Source: an uncultured Flavobacteriaceae bacterium (GTDB lineage: Bacteria; Bacteroidota; Bacteroidia; Flavobacteriales; Flavobacteriaceae). Taken from it: a DNA stretch of 64,000 nt. The DNA is taken from NCBI GenBank assembly GCA_943788165.1, contig CALSPF010000003.1, forward strand, positions 124,001-188,000. The letters run 5' to 3'. The translations under genes and the position numbers were made by a program. The notes below the pieces were generated by a model that was given only the letters and a program-made list of their open reading frames with translations, had not been told where the DNA came from and did no database searches. Below are positions 1 through 8,942 of this stretch, in pieces; position 1 is the stretch's first letter, and every line of letters starts with the position of its first letter.

Positions 1-2
1 AA

Positions 3-1100
3 TCTTATAATTTACAACCAACCATTGAGCAAAGTTTCTCGGTATTATCTGAAGAAAGTAAGAATCAAAATGTTGCGTTAGCTAAAATCCAAGCGTGGTT
101 TTTCCCGCTAATGATTCTCCTAATTGGATTCAGTAATTTACTGGTGATCTATGTTGGTGGAAAACAATACATCGCAGGAGAGATTGAAATTGGGGTTTTG
201 GCGGAATTTATTATCTATGTTAACATGTTGACCTGGCCTGTTGCAACAGTTGGCTGGGTAACTTCTATTGTTCAACAAGCTGAGGCGTCGCAAAAACGCA
301 TCAATGCCTTCCTCCAACAAGAACCCTCCATAAAAGATGGTGCTTCTTCTGCTACCATTAAACAAGCGAAAATTGTGTTTAATAAGGTTTCTTTTACCTA
401 TCCAGATACAGGAATAAAAGCCTTGGAAGACATTTCTTTTACCCTCAAGCCAGGAGAAACACTTGGTGTGATTGGAAAAACTGGTGCTGGTAAAACAACC
501 TTGCTGGAACTCATTTCGCGTTTATATGACCCAAGTGAAGGCAATATAACCATTGACGAGGAAAACATTCATGACTATCCACTAAAAGAGCTTCGTCATG
601 CCATGGGATATGTTCCACAAAACCCATTCCTTTTTTCAGAAAGTATAGAAGAGAACATTCGCTTTGGTAATGCAAATGCGAGTCTAGAAGAGATAAAACA
701 AGCTGCCAAAGAAGCTGCTGTGGCCGATAATATTGAACAATTTAACAAAGGCTATCAAACACTTTTAGGTGAACGTGGAGTTACTCTATCTGGAGGGCAA
801 ATTCAGCGTATTTCAATTGCACGTGCATTGATCAAGGACCCTTCTATTTTATTGTTCGACGATTGCCTTTCTGCAGTAGATGCCGATACGGAAGAACAAA
901 TTTTATCTAGCCTAAACCGTGTTAGTCAACACAAAACCACCTGCATTGTAAGTCATCGGGTTTCTTCGGTAAAGCATGCAGGTAAAATCATTGTGTTAGA
1001 AAATGGGAAAATAATTCAGCAAGGCACCCACGATGAATTAACCAAGGTCGACGGACACTATCTCAAGCTCGTCAAAAAACAACTAGAGCAAACTGCTTAA
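3..1100 (+). CDS. ABC exporter, fused permease/ATPase (5' partial)
   Basis: C-terminal part of an inner-membrane ABC exporter half-transporter of the MdlB/MsbA type. The reading frame is open from the window edge, so the real start lies upstream. The visible part has the last membrane helices (a hydrophobic stretch around nt 100-270) followed by a complete nucleotide-binding domain: Walker A GKTGAGKTT, Q-loop VPQNPFLF, signature LSGGQIQR, Walker B ILLFDDCLSAVD and switch histidine in IVSHR. Substrate cannot be read from the sequence; lipid or drug export is the family norm. A hairpin terminator follows 50 bases after the stop. Confidence 0.9.
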   Translation, partial: SYNLQPTIEQSFSVLSEESKNQNVALAKIQAWFFPLMILLIGFSNLLVIYVGGKQYIAGEIEIGVLAEFIIYVNMLTWPVATVGWVTSIVQQAEASQKRINAFLQQEPSIKDGASSATIKQAKIVFNKVSFTYPDTGIKALEDISFTLKPGETLGVIGKTGAGKTTLLELISRLYDPSEGNITIDEENIHDYPLKELRHAMGYVPQNPFLFSESIEENIRFGNANASLEEIKQAAKEAAVADNIEQFNKGYQTLLGERGVTLSGGQIQRISIARALIKDPSILLFDDCLSAVDADTEEQILSSLNRVSQHKTTCIVSHRVSSVKHAGKIIVLENGKIIQQGTHDELTKVDGHYLKLVKKQLEQTA

Positions 1101-1150
1101 TAATTTGTTTTGTTTAATTTTTTTTTAGAGATTTACTATGAATTGACATA

Positions 1151-1176
1151 AAACACTAAACAGTTTAGTGTTTTTT
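1151..1176 (+). terminator. Rho-independent terminator after ABC exporter
   Basis: AAACACTAAA and its exact complement TTTAGTGTTT form a 10-bp stem with a 3-base loop (CAG), running into a T tract. It lies between the ABC exporter stop and the DUF3276 start. Confidence 0.65.
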
Positions 1177-1197
1177 AACCAAAATTGAACAAACTAG

Positions 1198-1557
1198 ATG
1201 GAATTATCACAGGAAGAGATTTACTCAAAAGTACTTCGCGCTGGAAGGCGAACGTATTTTTTTGATGTAAGAGAAACGAAAGCGAGCGATTATTACCTTA
1301 CAATCACCGAAAGCAAAAAGTTTACCAACGAAGATGGTACCTTTTATTACAAGAAACACAAAATATATTTATACAAAGAAGACTTTACTGAGTTTAAAGA
1401 AACGCTTTGCGATATGATGGATTTTATTATCAAAGAACGCGGAGATGAAGTAATAAGTGAACGTCATCAAAAAAACTATACTGCAGATAAAAGTAACCAC
1501 TTTGCAGGAGCAAATAATGCCAGTAATTACACTGATTTAAATTTCGAAGACATTTAA
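1198..1557 (+). CDS. DUF3276 / PUR-family nucleic-acid-binding protein
   Basis: A 119-residue soluble protein of the Bacteroidota-wide DUF3276 family, which has the PUR-alpha fold and is thought to bind single-stranded nucleic acid. Recognisable features are the N-terminal ELSQEEIYSKVLRAGRRTYF and the Y-Y-L-T-I-T-E-S strand. The C-terminal 35 residues are polar and probably disordered. The gene is monocistronic, bounded by terminator hairpins on both sides. Its cellular role is not established; the assignment to the family is firm. Confidence 0.88.
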   Translation: MELSQEEIYSKVLRAGRRTYFFDVRETKASDYYLTITESKKFTNEDGTFYYKKHKIYLYKEDFTEFKETLCDMMDFIIKERGDEVISERHQKNYTADKSNHFAGANNASNYTDLNFEDI

Positions 1558-1577
1558 AAAGATGTAAATTTATTTAA

Positions 1578-1607
1578 AACCGCTTCCTTGTAAAGCGGTT
1601 TTTTTTT
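1578..1607 (+). terminator. Rho-independent terminator after DUF3276 gene
   Basis: AACCGCTT and AAGCGGTT form a perfect 8-bp stem with a 7-base loop followed by a run of T. Placed 20 bases after the DUF3276 stop. Confidence 0.85.
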
Positions 1608-1633
1608 ACATTGGAATCAACAAAAATTTTGAA

Positions 1634-4150
1634 ATGAAACAACTACTATCTATTTTCCTATTGCTCTTCAATGCACAATTCCTTTTTGCGCAGGAAGATG
1701 CTTCTTATTTTCTTCCAGAAAATCAGAATTATAACACTGAAATTCCCACACCTGAAGAAGTTATCGGTCATCCGGTTGGAAAATGGCATGTTAGTCATGA
1801 TAAACTTTCAGAGTATATGCGCACCCTCGCTGCCGCATCAGATAGAATTCATATTGAAAATCGAGGGGTCACTTATGAAGATCGCCCTTTACTTTTGTTG
1901 ACCATTACAAGCCCAAAAAATCATTCGAATTTAGCAGCAATAAAAGCAGCACATGTTGAATTAAGTGAATCTACTGGTCAAAACCTAAACACAGAAGATA
2001 TGCCCGTTGTAGTGTATCAAGGCTTTTCCATCCATGGAAATGAGCCTAGTGGTGCCAATGCAGGATTATTAGTGGCCTATCATTTGGCCGCCTCACAAAG
2101 CCCAGAAGTACTCGAAATGCTTGACAATACTGTAATTCTATTTGATCCTAGTTTTAATCCAGATGGACTTCAGCGGTTTTCTCAATGGGCCAACACCCAC
2201 AAAGCACAAAACATTACTCCAGATTCAAACGATCGAGAATACAACGAAGCATGGCCAAGGGGTCGTACCAACCATTATTGGTTCGACATGAACCGAGACT
2301 GGCTTCCCGTTCAACTAAATGAATCCAAGGCACGCATTGCAAGTTTCACTGACTGGCTTCCCAATGTGCTAACCGATCATCATGAAATGGGCACCAACGA
2401 AAGCTTCTTCTTTCAACCAGGAATCCAGTCACGTGTAAACCCTTTAACGCCTAAGAAAAACCAAGAACTAACCGCAGCAATTGGAAAATTTCATGAGGAA
2501 GCGCTTAATAAAATTGGTTCACTCTACTACACAGAAGAAGACTATGATGATTTTTATTATGGTAAAGGTTCTACCTATCCAGATGTAAATGGAAGCATTG
2601 GGATTCTATTTGAGCAAGCTAGCTCTCGCGGCCATGCACAGGAAACTGCAAATGGATTACTTACCTTCCCATTTACCATTCGCAATCAGTTTACAGCCGC
2701 ATTATCAACTTTAAAAGCTGCCAACGCTTTACGTACTGACTTACTCGACTTCCAGCGCAGTTTTTATCAGAATGCTCGAGCAGAGGCGACAAAAATGAAA
2801 GACAAAGCCATTGTCTTTGGAAATCAAAAAGATGCTGCAACTTCCTATCGTTTGGCAGAAATTTTATTGCGTCACAAGATTAAGATTCACCGTTTGAAAA
2901 AGCCATTAAATAATGGAGGAGAACGTTATGCTACCGACAACAGTTTTGTGGTTCCTTTAGGGCAGAAAAAACAACGCTTGGTTCAAGCCATATTCAATGA
3001 ACAAACTAGCTTTCAAGACAGTCTCTTCTATGATGTCTCAGCTTGGACACTTCCACATGCATTTGACCTTAATTCAACGCGAATCAAGGATTTAAGTTAT
3101 GCGGGGGAAGAATTAAGTACATTTGAAACACCCAAGACCAAAGAGGTTACTAAAGCCGCCTATGCTTACTTATTTGAAGGACATGGCTATTATACTCCCA
3201 AAGCTATCTATAAACTCCTTGCTGCAGGGGTGCGGGTAAAAGTGAGTATGCAACCACTTTCCTTAGAAGGAAGATCATACGATTATGGTACTCTAATGGT
3301 TGCAGTAGCCAATCAATCGATTGAAGCTGATGCCTTGCACAGCCTAATGCAACAGGTGGCACAAGAAACACAACTGAACATCTATAGCGTAAGCACAGGA
3401 CTAACCAAAGGAATTGACTTGGGGTCACGAAATTTTGAAACCATTAAAATGCCCAAAGTAGCCCTATTGGTAGGCGATGGTGTACGGAGTTATGATGCAG
3501 GAGAAATCTGGCATTTAATGGACACGCAATACCAAATGCCCGTTACCAAAATTGATGTTAAGTCTATTGCACGAGTTGACCTGAACAAATACACGCATAT
3601 TGTTTTATCCAGCTATACGGGAAGTCTTCTGAACAAATCGACAGAGAAAATTAAAGCATGGGTAAACAACGGTGGTAATCTCGTAGCTTATCGTGACGCG
3701 ATAAAATGGGCCAACAAACAGGAATTGATTGAAGAAGAATTTAGATCAACTGAACTGGTGGCTAAAGATGTTTCATTTGTTAATCAAGGGAGATTTAAAG
3801 GTGCACAGGCCATTGGTGGAGCAATATTTAATGCAAAAATAGATCGGTCTCACCCAATCAATTTCGGGCTAGAAGACAGGGAACTTGCTTTGTTTAGAAA
3901 CTCAAAAATATTCATGGAGCCAGAAGAGAACAGCTATGACAATCCAATTCAATACACAAATGACCCTCTTTTGAGCGGGTATATCTCAGAGGAGCAATTG
4001 GAATTATTAAAGGAATCTGTGCCGTTCAAGGTTAAAGCAATGGGAAGAGGATCTATATTGTTAATGACAGACAATACAAACTTCCGTGCATTTTGGTTGG
4101 GGACCCAGCAATTGTTTGCAAACATGTTATTCTATGCAGATTTTATGTAA
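1634..4150 (+). CDS. Secreted M14-family zinc carboxypeptidase
   Basis: An 838-residue exported metallopeptidase. Residues 1-19 are a signal peptide ending FLFAQ. The M14 catalytic domain spans about 45-360: zinc ligands H134 and E137 in SIHGNEPSG, the NPDG turn near 175, the substrate-binding arginine in DMNRDW near 221, the third zinc ligand at H249/H250 in TDHHEMGT, and the general-base glutamate E327 in ILFEQASS. The remaining 450 residues are a family-typical C-terminal region without a recognised catalytic motif. It probably trims peptides in the periplasm or outside the cell. It converges on csaA with no intergenic gap. Confidence 0.9.
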   Translation: MKQLLSIFLLLFNAQFLFAQEDASYFLPENQNYNTEIPTPEEVIGHPVGKWHVSHDKLSEYMRTLAAASDRIHIENRGVTYEDRPLLLLTITSPKNHSNLAAIKAAHVELSESTGQNLNTEDMPVVVYQGFSIHGNEPSGANAGLLVAYHLAASQSPEVLEMLDNTVILFDPSFNPDGLQRFSQWANTHKAQNITPDSNDREYNEAWPRGRTNHYWFDMNRDWLPVQLNESKARIASFTDWLPNVLTDHHEMGTNESFFFQPGIQSRVNPLTPKKNQELTAAIGKFHEEALNKIGSLYYTEEDYDDFYYGKGSTYPDVNGSIGILFEQASSRGHAQETANGLLTFPFTIRNQFTAALSTLKAANALRTDLLDFQRSFYQNARAEATKMKDKAIVFGNQKDAATSYRLAEILLRHKIKIHRLKKPLNNGGERYATDNSFVVPLGQKKQRLVQAIFNEQTSFQDSLFYDVSAWTLPHAFDLNSTRIKDLSYAGEELSTFETPKTKEVTKAAYAYLFEGHGYYTPKAIYKLLAAGVRVKVSMQPLSLEGRSYDYGTLMVAVANQSIEADALHSLMQQVAQETQLNIYSVSTGLTKGIDLGSRNFETIKMPKVALLVGDGVRSYDAGEIWHLMDTQYQMPVTKIDVKSIARVDLNKYTHIVLSSYTGSLLNKSTEKIKAWVNNGGNLVAYRDAIKWANKQELIEEEFRSTELVAKDVSFVNQGRFKGAQAIGGAIFNAKIDRSHPINFGLEDRELALFRNSKIFMEPEENSYDNPIQYTNDPLLSGYISEEQLELLKESVPFKVKAMGRGSILLMTDNTNFRAFWLGTQQLFANMLFYADFM

Positions 4151-4477
4151 TTAACGCACAACCTGTCCGTTAGGCAAATTTGCCTGAGGGGAAAGTAAAA
4201 AAACATCATTGCCTTGTGTTGCCCCCAGCACAAGGCATTGACTTTTAAAGTCGGCAATTTTTTTAACAGGAAAATTAACAACAGCGACCACCTGACGGCC
4301 AATCAACTCAGGAATTGAATAAATGGTCGTGATTTGTGCGGAAGATTTTAGAATACCCAAATGACCAAAATCTATGGTCAATTGAAAGGCTGGTTTTCTA
4401 GCTTTAGGAAATTCATCAACCTCAAGGACAGTTCCTACCCTAAAATCAATTTGCTCAAAATTATCGAAATCTAACAT
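4151..4477 (-). CDS. csaA: CsaA-like tRNA-binding domain protein
   Basis: A 108-residue single-domain protein with the EMAP-II/Trbp OB-fold found at the N-terminus of some PheT and C-terminus of MetG proteins. Seen: DFRVGTVLEV near residues 11-20, the SSAQIT strand and the closing LLSPQANLPNGQVV. Free-standing versions (CsaA) are reported to bind tRNA and to have chaperone-like activity. It overlaps nothing and is followed on the same strand, 2 bases away, by the DUF962 gene, so the two are probably co-transcribed. Confidence 0.88.
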   Translation of the reverse strand: MLDFDNFEQIDFRVGTVLEVDEFPKARKPAFQLTIDFGHLGILKSSAQITTIYSIPELIGRQVVAVVNFPVKKIADFKSQCLVLGATQGNDVFLLSPQANLPNGQVVR

Positions 4478-4479
4478 TC

Positions 4480-4944
4480 TTATTTTTTAAAGAATATATC
4501 GTCCAATATCCAAGCGGGACCAATCAATAAAAACTTTAAGTCATCCACAAAAGAGGGCTTTGCACCTTCTAATTTATGTCCATAAAACTGTCCAATCCAT
4601 GCAACAACAAAAATTCCTAAAGAAATTTGCCATAAGGAGAACACTGCGGCTAGTTGCGCATTACCAAAAACACACAACGAAAAGAAGGCTAAAATTAGTA
4701 TCCCCATTTTTAGCGACAATCGAACATAGAAAAACAGAATAGGAACTAAGGCAACCACCGCCCAGTTGGCGAGAGTGTCGGATTTAATTCCAGACAATTC
4801 TTTCAATAGCTCATTAGGGATTGACATGATTAACCCCACGACCGAAAAAACGATTAAAGGGACACAAATAAAATGAATGGCTTTATTGGTTTTGTTTTGG
4901 TGGCTAACTGCATATGCATCTAACCAATCTTGCATTGTTTTCAT
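4480..4944 (-). CDS. DUF962 / Mpo1-like membrane protein
   Basis: A small integral membrane protein of the Mpo1/YGL010w (DUF962) family, about 154 residues from the ATG at 4944. An ATG 24 bases further upstream is also open, but the family starts close to the MQDWLDAYAVSHQNKTNK motif. Characteristic features are H-x3-K-T-N-K-x-I-H-F near the N-terminus, about four hydrophobic segments, and the late WIGQFYGHKLEGAKPS motif. Yeast Mpo1 is a 2-hydroxy fatty acid dioxygenase; the conserved histidines are present here, but the bacterial substrate is unknown. Confidence 0.8.
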   Translation of the reverse strand: MKTMQDWLDAYAVSHQNKTNKAIHFICVPLIVFSVVGLIMSIPNELLKELSGIKSDTLANWAVVALVPILFFYVRLSLKMGILILAFFSLCVFGNAQLAAVFSLWQISLGIFVVAWIGQFYGHKLEGAKPSFVDDLKFLLIGPAWILDDIFFKK

Positions 4945-4998
4945 AACATTGATATATAATCCTTTCAAATTACATAATTTTATGAAATAAAAAAAAAC

Positions 4999-5580
4999 AT
5001 GGCATTAACTGAATCCAATATGCTCCCATTAGGAGCCATTTCCCCGACCTTTAGCCTCCCTAATGTGGTGACAGAGAAAACAGAATCTCTTGATCAACTT
5101 GTCGGAGAAAAGGGCACTGTCATTGTATTTATGTGTAATCATTGTCCGTTTGTTGTTCATCTTGTTGACCATTTGACCGCTTTTGCAAAAATAATAAAAA
5201 AAGGGAATCAATACCATTGCAATTTCAAGTAATGATGTTATTAATTACCCGGCTGATCACCCAAAACTTATGCGTGCTTTAGCCATTGAAAAAGGATTTT
5301 CTTTCCCTTATTTATATGACGAAAATCAGTTAGTTGCCAAAGCCTATGCTGCAGCCTGTACCCCAGATTTTTATCTCTTAAATTCAAAAAAAACTATGGT
5401 CTATCGTGGAAGACACGATGCCTCACGACCAGGAAACAAAACTCCAATTAGTGGAGAAGATTTACAAGAAGCGATCGACTTAATACTAAAAAAACACCCC
5501 ATATCAAAAAAACAATATCCAAGTATAGGGTGTAATATAAAGTGGAAGTTGGAAATGAACCTGCTAACTTTTTTATTTAA
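4999..5580 (+). pseudogene. Thioredoxin-like redoxin, twice frameshifted
   Basis: Encodes a thioredoxin-fold protein of the AhpC/TSA-related group with the CNHCPF redox motif, but the frame is broken twice. Frame 1 runs to about 5205 and ends in an A-rich run; frame 2 then carries the continuation (TIAISSNDVINYPADHP, TPDFYLL, YRGRHD). Near 5550 the family C-terminus returns to frame 1, where GNEPANFFI precedes a stop at 5578-5580. The two shifts are opposite in sign (+1 in the A run, -1 near GGAAGTTGG). Either a recent pseudogene or two homopolymer sequencing errors; the conserved protein sequence in all segments favours error. Confidence 0.75.
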
Positions 5581-6505
5581 ATTCAACCAACTCAACCACA
5601 AACTTAAGGGTGGCATTTGGCGGAATAACTCCTCCAGCTCCTGCAGCTCCATAGGCTAAATCAGAAGGGATAATAAAAGTTGCTTTAGCACCTTTGTTTA
5701 AAAGGGCTATCCCCTCATCCCATCCTGGTATAACTTGACCAACACCAAGACTAAACTCGATGGGTTCATTACGCTTAAACGAAGAATCAAATACGGTACC
5801 ATCGAGGAGTTCTCCTTTGTAGTGTACCTTAACGCTGTTGCCTTTTGCTGGTTTATCTCCGGTTCCCTCTTCGTCAATGTGATAGAACAAGCCGCTATCT
5901 GTCTGTGAATAACCTGCAGTAATTCCTTCCAATGCTTTGGCTTGCTTAGATTTTTCTTCCTCCATGCGCTTGCGCAAATCGGCTTCAAGATTATTGTATG
6001 AAGCAGCAGCATCAAATGCCTCGGCAACAGATCCAACACGAAGAATCTCTAGCTTCTCAAGAGCATCTCCCTGGGCGATGGCATCTACGATATCTTGCCC
6101 TTCTTGCACATAACCAAAAACAGTGTGTTTGTCGTCTAACCATGGGGTTGCGCCGTGGGTGATAAAAAACTGACTCCCGTTGGTTCCAGGCCCAGCATTG
6201 GCCATAGATAATACTCCTGGCTTATCATGGCGGAGTTCGGGGTGAAATTCATCGGCAAATTGGTATCCTGGTCCTCCCGTTCCTGAACCTTGTGGACAAC
6301 CACCTTGGATCATAAAGTCGGGTATAACACGATGGAAGTTTAACCCATCGTAATAAGGAGTACCAGCTGGTTTTTCCTTGTTTTCTTGTGTTCCTTCTGC
6401 TAAACCAACAAAATTTCCAACTGTTCCTGGTGTTTTGTCATGGGTTAGTGAAACGATAATTTCTCCTTTGGAGGTAGTGAGTTTTGCGTATAAGCCGTCC
6501 TGCAT
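5573..6505 (-). CDS. Dual peptidyl-prolyl isomerase (cyclophilin-FKBP fusion)
   Basis: About 310 residues from the ATG at 6505, which immediately precedes the cyclophilin fold; a more upstream ATG would add 12 atypical residues. The first 160 residues are a cyclophilin-type isomerase ([30 protein letters not shown]). A charged helix of about 45 residues links it to a C-terminal FKBP domain ([42 protein letters not shown]). Such dual-family immunophilins have been described in Flavobacterium. There is no signal peptide, so it should act in the cytoplasm. It converges on the redoxin gene. Confidence 0.92.
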   Translation of the reverse strand: MQDGLYAKLTTSKGEIIVSLTHDKTPGTVGNFVGLAEGTQENKEKPAGTPYYDGLNFHRVIPDFMIQGGCPQGSGTGGPGYQFADEFHPELRHDKPGVLSMANAGPGTNGSQFFITHGATPWLDDKHTVFGYVQEGQDIVDAIAQGDALEKLEILRVGSVAEAFDAAASYNNLEADLRKRMEEEKSKQAKALEGITAGYSQTDSGLFYHIDEEGTGDKPAKGNSVKVHYKGELLDGTVFDSSFKRNEPIEFSLGVGQVIPGWDEGIALLNKGAKATFIIPSDLAYGAAGAGGVIPPNATLKFVVELVEFK

Positions 6506-6557
6506 TTTTATGTATTTAGACCGCAAAGATAAGGGATTCAAAAGAGTTTTTCAGCAA

Positions 6558-8735
6558 TTAATTTGCTACTTCATTGATGAATTGAATGCGAAACAAACGA
6601 ATATCTTCTTCTTCAAAATCGCCATCGAACTCTTCTAGTGCGTGTTTAATGTCGTCAGATTCTGCCTCCATGAAGTATTCGTGGAGTTCTTCTTGTTGGT
6701 CTTCGTCCAAGATTTCATCTATCCAGTAACTGATATTTAATTTTGTTCCTGCATAAACGATGGTCTCCATTTCACTTATAAAACTTGACATATTCATTCC
6801 TTTTGCAGAAGCAATATCATCAAGTGGAAGTTTACGGTCTACACTTTGGATCATGTAAAGCTTTAATCCTGAATTTGCTCCGGTGCTTTTGACAATTAAA
6901 TCGTCAGGTCGTGTAATCTCGTTTTCATCAACATAATTTTGAATCAATGTTAGGAAAGGGCTTCCATATTTTTTTGCCTTCCCTTCTCCAACGCCATAAA
7001 TGTTTTTAAGTTCTTCCATATTGATTGGATATTTCAAGGTCATATCGTTGATTGATAGTTCTTGAAAAACAGTGTACGGAGGAACTTCGTATTTATCAGC
7101 TACTTTTTTTCGCAAGCGAATCAATTCTTGCTGCAAAGCAAGATCACCAACTACATCCTTTTGAATCGCATTTGTTTGCTTTGGCTTGTATGTATAACTG
7201 TGATCTTCTGTCATCATAAATGACTGTGGGGAAGTTCTAAATTCTTTTCCTTTTGTTGTTAGTCGAATAACACCATAGGTTTCGATATCTTTTGTTAAAA
7301 AACCAGCCACATTGGCTTGTCGGATTAAAGCCATCCAATAGCCTTCGTTTTTATTTTTTCCTTGCCCAAAAATGGGTAATTGTGCAGTATGATGACTGTT
7401 TATGATGGCATTTTGTTGCCCAATCAATGTTTTAACAACTTCTTTAGCTTTAAACTGTTCTCTAGTTATTTGAACGGCCTCTAGTAACAAATTTAAATCT
7501 TCCATTGCCTCAATTTTAGACTTTGGAAAACGAACATTATCATCCATCTTTCGAATATCTCCGGTGGCACTGTCAAAACTTTCGCCAAAATAATGCAGGA
7601 TAAACTTCCTACGGGAGATGGAGGTTTCGGCATAGGCAACCATTTCATTTAATAGTGCTAAACCAATCTCTTGCTCTGCTACAGGTTTTCCAGACATGAA
7701 CTTCTCCAGTTTTTCAATGTCCTTATAGGCGTAAAAGGCCAAACAATGTCCTTCGCCACCATCGCGTCCCGCACGTCCCGTTTCTTGATAATAACTTTCT
7801 ATACTTTTCGGAATATCATGATGAATAACAAAACGCACATCAGGTTTGTCGATTCCCATTCCAAAAGCAATGGTAGCGACAACCACCTCGCATTCTTCTT
7901 TTAAAAAGGCGTCTTGATTTTTTGCGCGTGTTTTAGCATCTAATCCAGCGTGATAAGGAATCGCGTTAATATCGTTTACCTGCAGGATTTGTGCTAACTG
8001 CTCTACTTTCTTACGCGACAGACAATAAATAATTCCCGATTTGCCTTTTCTTTCTTTGATGAACTTGATTATGTCTGCTTCAACATCTTCTGTCTTTGAG
8101 CGAATTTCGTAATACAGGTTAGGTCTATTGAATGAAGCCTTAAAAACGGTAGCATCATTAATTTGTAAGTTTTTGATGATATCTTCTTGCACTTTTGGTG
8201 TAGCAGTAGCCGTAAGAGCGATAACGGGTAGGTTTTGATCGATTTGTTCTAGCATGTACCGAAGATTGCGGTAATCTGGTCTAAAATCATGTCCCCATTC
8301 AGAAATACAATGGGCTTCGTCTACAGCTAAAAAGGAAATTTTGCATTGCTTTAAAAAAGCAAGTGTTTCTTGTTTTGTCAAAGACTCAGGCGCAACAAAT
8401 AATAGCTTAGTAATTCCTTGTCGAATGTCATCCTTCACCTTTTCTATTGCTGTCTTGGTCAACGAGGAGTTTAAAACATGCGCAACGCCTTCCTCTTGTG
8501 AAATACCTCGAATAGTGTCGACTTGGTTTTTCATCAGAGCAATTAAAGGAGACACCACAATTGCAGTACCCTCGCACATTAACCCCGGCAATTGATAACA
8601 CAATGATTTTCCACCACCAGTTGGCATAAGAACAAAACTGTTTTTACGCGCCAAAACATTGTTTATAACCTCTTCTTGTAAACCTTTAAAGGTTGAAAAG
8701 CCAAAATATTTTTTTAATTCTTCTGTTAATTGCAT
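6558..8735 (-). CDS. recQ: ATP-dependent DNA helicase RecQ
   Basis: A 725-residue superfamily 2 helicase that unwinds 3' to 5' in recombinational repair. Seen in order: Walker A MPTGGGKSLCYQLP near residues 37-50, DEAH box AVDEAHCISEWGHDFRPDYR, motif III TATATP, motif VI TGRAGRDG with QETGRAGR, the RQC winged-helix region, and an HRDC-like segment near 530-600 (YEVPPYTVFQELS, GVGEGKAKKYG). The acidic tail of about 70 residues is usual in Flavobacteriia. It is divergent from the kdsD-remnant/tatC operon. Confidence 0.95.
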   Translation of the reverse strand: MQLTEELKKYFGFSTFKGLQEEVINNVLARKNSFVLMPTGGGKSLCYQLPGLMCEGTAIVVSPLIALMKNQVDTIRGISQEEGVAHVLNSSLTKTAIEKVKDDIRQGITKLLFVAPESLTKQETLAFLKQCKISFLAVDEAHCISEWGHDFRPDYRNLRYMLEQIDQNLPVIALTATATPKVQEDIIKNLQINDATVFKASFNRPNLYYEIRSKTEDVEADIIKFIKERKGKSGIIYCLSRKKVEQLAQILQVNDINAIPYHAGLDAKTRAKNQDAFLKEECEVVVATIAFGMGIDKPDVRFVIHHDIPKSIESYYQETGRAGRDGGEGHCLAFYAYKDIEKLEKFMSGKPVAEQEIGLALLNEMVAYAETSISRRKFILHYFGESFDSATGDIRKMDDNVRFPKSKIEAMEDLNLLLEAVQITREQFKAKEVVKTLIGQQNAIINSHHTAQLPIFGQGKNKNEGYWMALIRQANVAGFLTKDIETYGVIRLTTKGKEFRTSPQSFMMTEDHSYTYKPKQTNAIQKDVVGDLALQQELIRLRKKVADKYEVPPYTVFQELSINDMTLKYPINMEELKNIYGVGEGKAKKYGSPFLTLIQNYVDENEITRPDDLIVKSTGANSGLKLYMIQSVDRKLPLDDIASAKGMNMSSFISEMETIVYAGTKLNISYWIDEILDEDQQEELHEYFMEAESDDIKHALEEFDGDFEEEDIRLFRIQFINEVAN

Positions 8736-8766
8736 TAAAGAGTGAAGTGCATTAGATCAAATATTT

Positions 8767-8774
8767 TACATTTG
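8767..8774 (+). promoter_or_regulatory. Candidate -7 element for the tatC operon
   Basis: TACATTTG matches the Bacteroidota -7 consensus TAnnTTTG. It lies on the plus strand between divergent recQ and tatC, 168 bases before the tatC start, the position expected for the promoter of the gene that used to precede tatC. No good -33 element is evident. Confidence 0.4.
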
Positions 8775-8789
8775 TACCCATAAATATAA

Positions 8790-8942
8790 CATTTAGTAAA
8801 GAATTTTCCTCATAAATTAAAAGAAGAATTGTTAAATAAAACCAAAATTCATCAGGATAAAAAAAGCACAACACTCCAAAAAGATTGTGACTACACTGTT
8901 GCATTGCACACGCAGAATTTAATACAAGAAGGGATTAGCTAA
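8790..8942 (+). pseudogene. Probable kdsD/kpsF remnant
   Basis: An open stretch of about 50 codons without a start codon, ending in a stop that overlaps the tatC ATG as TAATG. The last 13 residues (ALHTQNLIQEGIS) resemble the C-terminus of arabinose-5-phosphate isomerase KdsD/KpsF, whose CBS domain typically ends HLHDLxxEGI. From what I know of Flavobacteriia, a kpsF-like gene often stands between recQ and tatC. The rest of the protein (SIS domain, first CBS repeat) is missing, so this is read as a large internal deletion. The similarity is short and needs a profile search. Confidence 0.4.

Noticed and set aside
4999-5580. Programmed ribosomal frameshift in the redoxin gene
   Set aside because: Two shifts in opposite directions with no conserved slippery-site context; error or decay is simpler.
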